The translations under genes were made by a program, and so were the position numbers. Under the pieces are notes generated by a model. That model was given only the letters and a program-made list of their open reading frames with translations. It was not told the origin of the DNA and made no database searches. A stretch of 64,000 bases of DNA from Tolypeutes matacus (lineage: Eukaryota > Chordata > Mammalia > Cingulata > Chlamyphoridae). Shown one piece after another: positions 22,805-31,912 of the stretch (position 1 is the first letter of the stretch; each line of letters opens with the position of its first letter). The stretch is from NCBI GenBank assembly GCA_026826555.1, contig JAKSZT010054307.1, forward strand, positions 812,140 through 876,139, in the 5' to 3' direction.

Positions 22805-22990
22805 AGAGGTATGCTGTTGTAGACAGAGCATAGGCTTTGGAGCAAGAGAGACATGTTTCTTAATTCTAGGTCCACAGTTAGTTTATGGCCTAGAGGAAAT
22901 TACTTAATCTCCCTGACCTTTGCTTCCTATCTGTACAGTAGATTTTATCTACTCCCAGGGTATTGTGAGGCATCAGCAAGGTTATGGACA
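22805..22990 (+). repeat. MIR SINE fragment
   Basis: Sense MIR: 'agagcataggctttggagca', 'cacagttagtttatggccta', 'aaattacttaatctccctga' and 'attgtgaggcatcagcaagg'. Confidence 0.75.
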
Positions 22991-23499
22991 TAACATTTCC
23001 TGGCACATGGGATGCAGCAGTATCTGTTAGCATTCTTGGGCACCCCCTCCCCACCTTCTCTCTAGGTCACTTTGAAGCTGAAGTCAATATCAAGTTACCC
23101 TTGATATGGACACAGAACCCCAGTTTTAACAACAGCATTCTCATTTGTAAGCAAGTTCCCTCTCCCCAGGAGATCCCAACTTTGTAATGGGCTTCTCCTA
23201 TAGTCCCTGTTCCCATATTCCACTGAAAGGAACATAATTATTCTCCAAGAGTCTCCTTAGAATTATTCTCTGGTTGCACCTGCCATGGGTTAAAAAACCA
23301 CCCAGTTGCCTGTCTGCATTTCCACCCCAGATACACTCCCCCCATATGCTACCAACCTACTGGTCCACCAACTACTTCTCATAGCATCACTCCCTCTTCT
23401 GCTCCTAGTTGCCTCAGAATCACTTTAAGGAGTCCCAGGATTTATATGTATATCAAGTCTCTGGGATTCAGGCTGAATAAATATTTACATAAACAAGTG
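22991..23499. other. Unassigned intergenic sequence
   Basis: No gene is recognised. A 67-codon frame at 22984-23187 lacks any domain. Confidence 0.4.
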
Positions 23500-23961
23500 T
23501 GTTGGATAAAACGGCGCTTACTAGGATACGGAGACAGATGATTGCAGGCAGGAAGTTTATTGATAAGCTTTCCCAGTGGAGGGGGTCTAAAGAATAGACT
23601 TCAGCTCAGCTGTGGAAGAAGGTGGATATGACTCTATACAGGACATCAATAGGTGGGGAAACGTTAGTCCATGGGGAGGGGGTTAGAGACCGAGCACAGC
23701 CTGGGGCCATTAAGGGTCTGTAAAAGTGAATTCTTCCTGTGTATGGCTTGGGTGTAGTGGGCTAGGAGGTACAGTATTCTTGTAATGTGGGAGGGGTTGG
23801 TGGTGCCTGGGCCTGGAAGGGGTGAAGGCCTTTATCTGCTCCACCCCCACTGTGACATGGATCTTTTGTTCATTCTTGGGGGGAGATGGGCTGCCCAGGC
23901 ACATAGGCAGGTCTTATGACCTATTAATCATTGCAAACTCCATAAAGGGGAAACTCTAACA
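23500..23961 (-). mobile_element. Solo LTR of an endogenous retrovirus-like element
   Basis: Read on the reverse strand, the element begins TGTTAGAG and ends ATCCAACA, giving the TG...CA ends and a short imperfect inverted repeat (TGTTRGA) of an LTR. Near the 3' side there is an AATAAA (complement of tttatt at 23556-23561), followed by about 55 bases of R/U5-like sequence, as in ERV1-class LTRs. The flanks aagtg (23495-23499) and atgtg (23962-23966) could be a one-mismatch target-site duplication. No second LTR, primer-binding site or viral gene is visible, so it is solo and non-coding. The minus-strand frame at 23710-23904 within it is chance. Confidence 0.65.
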
Positions 23962-24029
23962 ATGTGCAACTATTTTTATTGTGCCATAATTCATTTGAAA
24001 GCTCCAATTACTAATCATAGTTCTATTTC

Positions 24030-24555
24030 TCATAATTTATTTTCTCTATCCATAGTTACCAATAGTATAACCATTATCAACTAAGGAATCCATGAAGTTT
24101 TTTAAAATTAAAAAGGAGTTTTCACACACAGAAAGGTTGGAGACCCCAGATTCTGGTGACAGATGGGGGAGAGATGGATGTGGGAGTGGACATAACTTCA
24201 GGAATAATGCTGACACAGTTAAGTCTGCTGTGTGTTCTCTCTGGGGCTCTGGAAGACTGCCACTGACAATTCCAAAGATCATTTGTAGGTTTGGACCTGG
24301 GAACTAAATTAAATTGAATGCCATAGATGGAAGCATAGAGAGATTGCGAAGTGATGAGTTTTTTGATTGTCTGTTTTATGTTTATCATTATTATCATTTT
24401 ATTGGAATAATTGAAAATGCTATAATAGTGATTGAAGTGATGAATGCACAACTATGGGATTATACCAAATACTATTGATTGTACACTTTGGGTGGATTTA
24501 TGTTTTATTAATATGTATCAATAAAATTGATTTGTTTAAAAAAAAAAACAAAACT
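24030..24555 (+). mobile_element. Retroposon 3' end, L1-like
   Basis: The part at 24420-24545 reads 'gtgattgaagtgatgaatgc', 'aaatactattgattgtacac' and 'atgtatcaataaaattgatt', followed by an A run at 24538-24549. This resembles the 3' end of old L1 families, with AATAAA close to the tail. The upstream 24030-24400 part is probably the same insertion but is not recognised. Chance frames at 24046-24451 have no domains. Confidence 0.45.
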
Positions 24556-24781
24556 GTGTTTTTGCCCCTGAAGGGCACAGCCCAGTATTGCAGGCAGCCT
24601 TGCCTGACTTCCTAAAAAAAAAAACTACTTAAATGTTGACCCAAAGTAAAACAGTCTGCAGAACTAGAGAAGTTTACAGCTGATTCTGCTGGCTGATTAA
24701 CCAGCTTTGTTTCTATAGTCACCCCACATCTGTTCATTTTTGTATAGCAACAAATTCCAATTTATATACTGTTGATGGCAG

Positions 24782-24905
24782 AGTGGGTTCTTCATATGTC
24801 TCACATCTGTAAAATGGGGATAATAATACCAATATCACAAGGTGTTTCAGAAGATTAGATGAGGCAAAAATGTGCACAGGTGCACAATAAATAGTTGACT
24901 GAAGC
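24782..24905 (+). repeat. MIR SINE fragment
   Basis: Sense MIR: 'cacatctgtaaaatggggat', 'aataataccaatatcacaag', 'ttagatgaggcaaa' and 'gcacaataaatagttg'. Confidence 0.75.
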
Positions 24906-25149
24906 TGAATACCTCTCCTTTCCCTAGGCACCATGTTACTATACCATCTCTAAAAACTTCCTTATTTGTGCCAAAGCAATGGCGTCATCATGCTCAACTC
25001 TCCTCCTTTCCTGTTGAGAATCTATGGCCACCAATCTTATCTAATGATGGACCCTTAATACAGAGATTAATTTCATCTGATTCATCTGTTACAATAGGAA
25101 GTTATGCATATTTGAGAATAATCAGGGAGTTGACATGAATGAACCTGCT

Positions 25150-25825
25150 GAAAGTTTATGAGATGATTAGCTCTTTCCTCTCTCTTTATCCGCACATTGA
25201 TTCCATTGCAAGCCCTATTGATTCTCCTCAAATGCCTCTCACATCCATCCTTCCTCTCTGGGTCCATTGCCACCCATCTAGATCAATCCCAATTATCTCT
25301 GGCCTGGTCTGTTACATGAGCCGTGTAGTTGGTCCCCTGGCTCTTCTCACCAGCTTCAACTCTATCTTCACATTGCTTCCAGATCAGTCTACTAAATCTC
25401 AGCCCTGAGTATGTCTTTTTCCAGCAGGGAAGCAAAAACACCAGGTAGACAGGATGAGGGCACAAGGTGGCTGGTGGTAAAGAAGTTCATTTTCTTAAGA
25501 GGCCAGTTGCTAAGGGAATTTGACGCCCATGAACAGGAGAGCTAAATAGGATCACTTGGAAGGCCCTTAAAAATGGTAAAATCTAAATACTCTGAAACCT
25601 TTTGTAATCGAGCCTTACTTTACCTACACAAAGTGATTTTTCATAATCAACTTGAAGCTAATCAAGGGCTGTCTCCTCCTTGTCACACTTGCATTTGGCA
25701 TTCATTTTATTATAATTGTCTATCACCTGCAACTAAATGGTGAGCTCCTCAAAGGTTGATTCAGCATCTTATTCATTTTTGTGTTCTCAGCAACTAGCAC
25801 AGGGCCTGCTATATATTTAATCTTG
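25150..25825 (+). repeat. L2 LINE 3' region, interrupted
   Basis: Pyrimidine-rich L2 sequence at about 25180-25400 ('ccattgcaagccctattgat', 'tctctggcctggtctgttac', 'cttccagatcagtct') and its 3' end at 25670-25820 ('aaatggtgagctcctcaaag', 'ttttgtgttctcagcaacta', 'gcacagggcctgctat'). About 150 unassigned bases lie between them. The 89-codon frame at 25139-25408 comes from the repeat. Confidence 0.65.
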
Positions 25826-26969
25826 AAGCTAAGCACAACATATCAGAGTAAGCAAAAATGTTAAAGAAGCAATAAACTGACTCATGGAAAGTCTCCAGGG
25901 GGATGTGAATTTTGAGTTGAGTCTTGACAGATTAGCAGATGTTTGCCAAAATGGAGAAAGGATGGCAGTTGTGGGCAGCGGGATCAGTGTTCAAAGGCTC
26001 ATCACTGCTCCCTAGACCCCGAGGGAAGAGCCCCTGGTCGAATGGCTATGAACTTCCATGCTGAATGCCACAGGGCAGGGAAAAAAAAAACAAACAAAAA
26101 AAACAGGCAACACGAACTTCCTTCCGAAGGACCCTGGCCAGATTTGACTATTTTTATTCCAAAAAGAAAACCAGTCATACACTAGGCAGAGTTTCTACAT
26201 ATAGGGAGAATGGCCTGTGTGAGCTGCCTAGATTTGCAACTATTGAATTCCAAGGCACATCTGTGAAAAATAAACACAATCTGATTATTCAAACAAGTTA
26301 AACTCTACTAAACAAACCCACTTCCTCCTACTGTTATTCCTATTTGAACCAGACTCCCAAAGCACTAACCCTGATACTGGGTAAATGAGTCCCACACTTA
26401 ACGAGGCCCCCAGGTACCTGCTCCTCCCCAGCAGGCAGTGGGTCTCAGGATGCCTTCAGGGAGTGACACACAGGAGCTCCACTGGCTGTTCCTTGGAGAG
26501 CCTCTTCTTTGGTGTCAAAGACATCACACAGACAGTGAAGGATGCCTATGTCTCCAGGCCTGACCACATTCTCACTACAGGGGGTTCCATCCTCTGCCTG
26601 CTCAGCCTCATCCCCTGCCCATCTTTGGCACCTTACTCTTCCCTGTGCTTGCGCATTGTGACCAAAGGGGATCAACATTTCTGCCTCCAGCCCAGCTCTC
26701 CGGTTGTGCCTCAGTGTTAATCAGAGACACTGTAAGTGCTCTTTAGAAAAGGAAATTAAGTGGGGATTATTACCCAGGGGCTGACTTTAACTTACTGTAA
26801 GATAACAGCTCTTGTCACAGCTGTGGGAGGTTTTACATGGATGTGTTTGCTCCTCCTTCCTTTTACTTCCTTTGAAGAATCATAGGGTCCAAGGGAAGAG
26901 AATACTAACCAGGTCATAGCATCCATTCTTCTGCCTTGAGACAGATAGACCTCAGACAGATCAAGTGAC
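25826..26969. other. Gene-free stretch, not assigned
   Basis: At 25900-25990, words like 'gtgaattttgagttgagtct' and 'aaaatggagaaaggatggca' suggest an ancient mammalian repeat that I cannot name. A GC-richer patch at 26370-26720 has open frames on both strands (111 codons on +, 77 on -), neither recognised. Confidence 0.35.
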
Positions 26970-27185
26970 ACTCTAGCCCAGTGTTTCTCAATAGGAATCC
27001 TATCGATATCTGAAACAGGTCAATTCTTCCTCTGGTGGGACTGGCCCATGTATTGCAGGACATTTAGTATCATTAATTGCCAGCAGCACCTGTTCCTGTC
27101 ATTATAGCAATCAAAAGCACTGCCACACATTCCCAACTTCACCCTAAATGTGCTATACCACCCCAAAGCTGGACCACTGTCTAGT
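26970..27185. mobile_element. hAT-type MITE (MER5/MER58-like)
   Basis: Starts 'cccagtgtttctcaa', continues 'aattcttcctctgg', 'tgtattgcaggacatttagt', 'tgccagcagcacctg' and ends near 'ggaccactgt'. The order of phrases and the inverted CAGTG-like ends fit an old hAT-Charlie MITE. It is highly diverged. Confidence 0.6.
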
Positions 27186-28440
27186 TTATGCCTAAAGACC
27201 TTACAGAAGATAAGTATCTTCAGCCATATATTTCAGCATCAAATGATTTTCCCTATTGGGAAATATTTTCTTTTGCAGCTTTATTTTCTTTTTGAATTCT
27301 TAGTGTAAATGCTTAACAGCTAGTCACCAACTTTTTTAAAATAAATTTTTATACACTTGAAGGAGATCTCCATGCCCATTAATCTTCATCACAGATGTGA
27401 TTTACTTTATGCAAAGAAATTTTTTTCTGAATATGCATAAGCAAATCAGAATATAATTCAAATACCTTACAGGAGCTTACTGTTTAAAGGTACAAAAAAT
27501 GTGTGAAATATTACATAAATTGGATTGATCACCATCCTTCCACAAAATGAATATCCTTAGTTAAACTCTGGTTTTTATATTCAAGGTCTGCTTTTGCTTT
27601 AGGCAAGGGACACTTAAATTTGCTGCATCTTCCCTGCTACAATTGTTTACCACTTCAGAATAAGTGCATGCCTAGTCACAAAGCTGTACTTGCTATAAAT
27701 TTACTTTCTAGTTTAGGGAAGGTAGAGATGTAGCATAGTTTATAACATATGTGAATCAGTGTTCTTCAGTGTCACCAAACTTTCATCATTTAGACAGCAG
27801 TGGGGAGAGTTGGTGGTTTGTTAGGTTGGCTTTTCCTTCTTGGAAACAAGATGAAGCTTTCTTGGCTCTGCTCTGCTTCTACTTCCTAAAGGAGATGATT
27901 CATATCCATGAAAGAAAAGATGACTCCAGTCAATCCCTAAACAAATTGTTTCCAGGCATCTAATTCATGAATAACTCTCAACTCATCAGATGCACAAAGA
28001 TATAAAAGGTATTATAAAGTCACTTAGAGTTTGTGTGAGAAGAGTGTTAGCACTAAAGGGGATAGAAAATAATGCAAATAAACATGAGACTATAAGGTAC
28101 AATATGCTTTCATGGAGAGCTGGAAATTTGAATTAGTCTTTGATGAATGGGAAATATTTAAATAAACAAAGGAAAGCCGGAAGGGTATTCTAGTTGGGAA
28201 GAATAATAGGAATGGAGTGGGAATGAGCATGATTACACTGTGAGAATAAAGGAAACGTGATTCTGGCATGCAAAGGAAATTGTAATAGATGGCTACCGAG
28301 TTTAAAAAAAACAAAACTGAAGTAAACCCAAATATTGATTTTAACTCACTGGGGCATTTATACCCAGGTTTATAGCTGAGAACCAAATTCAAATGATCTT
28401 AAAAATGTGCTTAAACTGCTTTACTGAGATCATGTAACTC
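27186..28440. other. Upstream region of the OR10J1-like gene, unassigned
   Basis: No coding sequence. The promoter and first non-coding exon of the OR10J1-like receptor may lie here, but no element is distinctive enough to mark. The stretch at 28100-28270 recalls the same unnamed ancient repeat as 30250-30510 ('ggaagggtattctagttggg'). Confidence 0.35.
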
Positions 28441-28455
28441 TTTTATTCTTTTCAG
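28441..28455 (+). promoter_or_regulatory. Candidate 3' splice site of the OR10J1-like gene
   Basis: 'ttttattcttttcag' is a strong pyrimidine tract with AG at 28454-28455, exactly 16 bases before the ATG, the same spacing as in the OR10J4-like gene. The frame upstream of the ATG reads FRLGEHS and closes at a TAA within the intron side, so no earlier in-frame start exists in this exon. Confidence 0.65.
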
Positions 28456-28471
28456 ACTGGGTGAACACTCA

Positions 28472-29401
28472 ATGAAGAGAGAGAACCATACTCTCATCAC
28501 TGCATTTGTTCTCCAGGGTTTCTCTAGCTTCCATGAACACCAGCTTACCCTCTTTGTGGTGTTCCTTGCACTGTACATCTTCACCCTGTCAGGCAATGTC
28601 ATCATTGTTTCCATTATCCAGATTGATCGTCATCTCCACACCCCCATGTACTTCTTCCTGAGTATGCTGTCCATTTCAGAGACAGTATATACCTTGGTCA
28701 TTCTCCCTAGGATGCTCTCCAGCCTTGTGGGTATGAGTCAGTCCATCTCATTGGAAAGTTGTGCCACACAAATGTTCTTTTTTGTAACCTTTGGCATCAC
28801 TAACTGTTTCCTGCTGACAGCAATGGGATATGACCGCTATGTGGCCATTTGCAACCCTTTGAGATATACAGTCATCATGAGCAAGAGGGTGTGTGTCCAA
28901 CTGGTGTTGGGGGCTTACAGCATTGGGCTGATTGTAGCAATGACACAGGTAACATCTGTATTCAGGTTACCTTTCTGTGTTATAAAGGTGGCCCACTTCT
29001 TCTGTGACATCCGACCTGTGATGAAGCTTTCCTGCATTGACACCACAATCAATGAGATCCTGACTTTGATCATCAGTGTTCTGGTGCTCGTCGTGCCTAT
29101 GGGTCTGGTTTTCATCTCTTATGTCCTCATTATCTCCACCATCCTCAAGATTGCCTCAGCTGAGGGCCGGAAGAAGGCCTTTGCCACCTGTGCCTCCCAC
29201 CTCACTGTGGTCATCGTCCACTATGGCTGTGCCTCCATTGCCTACCTCAAGCCCAAGTCAGAGAACACCAAGGACCAGGATCAGCTGATCTCTATGACCT
29301 ACACTGTCATCACCCCCCTACTGAATCCTGTGGTGTACACACTGAGGAACAAAGAGGTCAAGGATGCTCTGTGCAGGGCTATTGGCATAAAACTCTCCTG
29401 A
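28472..29401 (+). CDS. OR10J1: Olfactory receptor, OR10J1-like (intact)
   Basis: A 309-residue class II odorant receptor with all family marks: N-terminal MKRENHT with a glycosylation site (N5-H-T), TM1 with LSGNVIIVSII, LHTPMYFFLSMLS, MGYDRYVAICNP, HFFCDIRPVMKLSC, KAFATCASHLTVV and PLLNPVVYTLRNKEVK. It is a seven-helix membrane receptor expected to couple to the olfactory G protein in sensory neurons. The sequence is very close in memory to OR10J1, including the GFSSFHE and SSLVGMSQ segments. It has no stop, frameshift or deletion. It shares many stretches with the OR10J4-like gene about 8 kb upstream in the same orientation (for example ILKIASAEGRKKAFATCASH), so the two are tandem paralogs. 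The start is fixed by the N-terminal match and by an upstream in-frame stop. Ligands and tissue specificity are not shown by sequence. Confidence 0.96.
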   Translation: MKRENHTLITAFVLQGFSSFHEHQLTLFVVFLALYIFTLSGNVIIVSIIQIDRHLHTPMYFFLSMLSISETVYTLVILPRMLSSLVGMSQSISLESCATQMFFFVTFGITNCFLLTAMGYDRYVAICNPLRYTVIMSKRVCVQLVLGAYSIGLIVAMTQVTSVFRLPFCVIKVAHFFCDIRPVMKLSCIDTTINEILTLIISVLVLVVPMGLVFISYVLIISTILKIASAEGRKKAFATCASHLTVVIVHYGCASIAYLKPKSENTKDQDQLISMTYTVITPLLNPVVYTLRNKEVKDALCRAIGIKLS

Positions 29402-29447
29402 TAATTAGGGAAGCATTCTTCTGAGACTGTGAGCATCCACTCTAGAC

Positions 29448-29503
29448 AGGAATATGAGGAGTAGGGAATTTGGGAAGGAATATGAGGAGTAGGGAATTTG
29501 GGA
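29448..29503 (+). repeat. Exact 28-base tandem duplication
   Basis: A 28-base unit beginning 'aggaatatgaggagtaggga' occurs twice with no mismatch (29448-29475 and 29476-29503), 46 bases after the OR10J1-like stop codon, within its likely 3' untranslated region. Confidence 0.95.
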
Positions 29504-29587
29504 AGATGGGCTTCTAGATACCTGCCCCTTAAGTAGAAGTGAAAAGAAGAACAGCAGGATCATCCAACTTGGAGTTTGAAAGCTTTA

Positions 29588-29593
29588 AATAAA
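29588..29593 (+). other. Candidate polyadenylation signal AATAAA
   Basis: First AATAAA after the OR10J1-like coding region, about 190 bases downstream of the stop. Confidence 0.4.
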
Positions 29594-30519
29594 ACACTGG
29601 GAAACGCACTGACCCAGTGTCTGTGGATAAACAGGCAAATAAGGACAGGATTATCCTGGAGAAGAGGTTACATTTTAGTTTCTTTGGGAATCTTGAAGAC
29701 AATAAAGAGCCCCTTTGAGGAAAGAGAATCCAGGGCACATTTTAATTTTTTTTCCCCCACAATCTCTTCATTTCTAACTAAGAGCGTGAGGGTTTCTCAA
29801 AACTGGGTCCTGGTTGGAATTTGTTTATACCTGACATAAATAATAAGTCTGTGTGGACAGGGAGAGTGGCCTCAGGATGGGATAGGCCAGGGGAAATAGA
29901 TTTCCTCTGGCATCTGCTGCTTTAATTATCCCAGGCTTTAGAAAAACTGCTTATTAAATATGGTGGCCATAGACAGTTTAATTAGAGATCCTTGCAATTC
30001 CAATCTTGTCTGCTATAATGACAGGCCCTTGAGGGCATATTCCAAAAACTTGCTCGGTCAATTCAGCTGCCTCTAATTCAGAAAGTATGTAATGGGCTAC
30101 TATTATGAATTAAGCTAAATGCTACATCCTGAGGCAACAAAGGTGAAAAAGCCTGACTCAAGAAGCTCAAAGTCTAGCGCACAGACAAACATTTAAAATT
30201 ATTCTTTCAATACTTTATGATAACTGGTATATATAAAGGATTAAGGGAGGACCCAGGAAAGAGAGAGACTGTTGGAGATGTCAAGGCAGTCTTCTGGGCT
30301 GATCTGGGCTGGATTTAAAACATGGTAAGACATCATCAGATGGACAAGTTGGCAGAAAAGAATTCCAAATGGAAAGAACAATATATTCAAAGGTATGAAA
30401 GCAAGGGGAATGTTCAGGGAATGTAAAAACATTTAGCGTACTGACTCCAGGGCATGAGAAAAATGAAAGGAGATAAGATCAGAAGTGTAGGGGTCAGATT
30501 GTGAAAGCCTTGTTATGCT
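29594..30519. other. Unassigned sequence with an ancient unnamed repeat
   Basis: 30250-30519 contains phrases ('ggcagaaaagaattccaaat', 'caaaggtatgaaagcaaggg', 'gtgaaagccttgttatgcta') that resume at 31913 after the L1 insertion, so they form one old repeat cut in two. No gene. Confidence 0.4.
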
Positions 30520-30534
30520 AAACAGAGGAATTTT

Positions 30535-31897
30535 TTTTTCATTAATCAACTGGTTTTAATAACATATATAGAAGTCTTCATCCAACTACTGTGGAAGACA
30601 CTCTTTTCTCAAGGTCACGTGGAATATTCACCAAGACAGAAGACATGCTGTGCTATATAATGCAACTGAAGTTTAAAAGCACAGGAATCATACAGAGTAT
30701 GCTATCAGACCACAATGGAATTCAATTTAGACTGAAAAATAGCTGGAAATCCACAAATATCTGGAGATTAAACAGCACACTACTTTTTAATTAAATAATT
30801 AATTTATTTATTTTTAAACTTTATTTTTAAAGAAGTTTTAGATTAAAGAAAAGTTACATAGAAAATATAGGGGATTCTCATATACCCCACCCTCTCCCTT
30901 CTCACATTTTCCCCTATTAATAACATCTTTCATTAGTGTGGTACATTTGCTACAATTGATGAACACATATTGAAGCATTGTACTAACCATGGTCTATATT
31001 ATGGTTTACACTTTGCTCCACACAATTTTATAGGTTTTGACAAAATGTATAATGGCCTGTATTCCTCATTGCAAAATCATGCAGAACAATTCCAATGTCC
31101 TAAAAATACCCTATGTTCCACTTAGTCTTCCCTTCCCCTCCTTTCAGAACCTCTGGTAACCACTATCTTTATATCAATGTTACAAGTTCTTCCATTACTA
31201 GAACGATAATAAATCTTCTTGGGCCCATTGTTGCATTCTCCCTTTATGTTTGTTCATTCCTCAGTCTTGAGGATTTGGGGATGGTGATGCCCACTCTGCT
31301 TCAGATTGAGAGAGGGCTTAGATATTATGGGGCAGATGGAAGGAACTGTTTTACTTGTAGTTGTATAGACACTCTTTGCTTTTTGAGATGGGGGTTGTCC
31401 ATGATCATCATTTTGTTAGTTGTCCCGGGCAAGTCCGATGAACTGGAGAGGAAGTGTTGGCTGCAACTCTGCTGAGAACCAGCATATGAACAGACCAAAG
31501 ACTTATGTCTCTGGGACATATATTTAATGGATATAGTGCTAATTATAGGTTCAAGTAAAAGGAACTAAAGAATCATGTGTAGGGAAATTATAAATGAGCC
31601 TAACTTTGTTACACGGGAAATAGGTTTTCTTATATTCCAAGCTAAGGCCCACTGATGCGGTGCTGATTTCACAGGGTTGTCTGCCCTGCCTATAGTGTCC
31701 AGATGTCGCTAGAGCCTTCTGGGAGCACCCCTGTTTGAGGCTTTGTTTACTGTGACAGTTAATGAGATCTGCCTGAGACTTGCATAAGTGTAACCTCTGG
31801 AATGACCTCCCAACTCACTTTGAAATTCCTTAGCTGTAAAAACTCTTTTGTATTTAAATTTCCCCCCTTTTGATCAAGGTCTTTTTCCAAACACAAT
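30535..31897 (-). mobile_element. 5'-truncated L1 with candidate 3' transduction
   Basis: An exact 15-base target-site duplication, aaacagaggaatttt, brackets the insert (30520-30534 and 31898-31912). On the reverse strand the insert begins with about 1.1 kb of L1 3' untranslated region (31897 to about 30795; the same family as 59129-60477), ends it with 'aataaagtttaaaaataaat', and then continues for about 250 bases (30790-30540) before a final A run (complement of t at 30531-30539). The extra 250 bases are an antisense piece of an older L1 ORF2 (its sense phrases on the + strand are 'aatattcaccaagacagaag', 'gcaactgaagtttaaaagca', 'gaccacaatggaattcaatt'). A second signal, ATTAAA, lies about 15 bases before the final A run. 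This is the structure expected if transcription read past the L1's own signal into flanking DNA. Confidence 0.75.
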
Positions 31898-31912
31898 AAA
31901 CAGAGGAATTTT

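Noticed and set aside
31113..31475. 120-codon open frame
   Set aside because: Antisense to the L1 3' untranslated tail within the 30535-31897 insertion.
30535..31897. Twin-priming inversion as the explanation of the mixed-orientation L1 insert
   Set aside because: In twin priming the inverted part would lie at the 5' end of the element, away from the poly(A). Here the opposite-strand piece lies beyond the L1's own 3' end.
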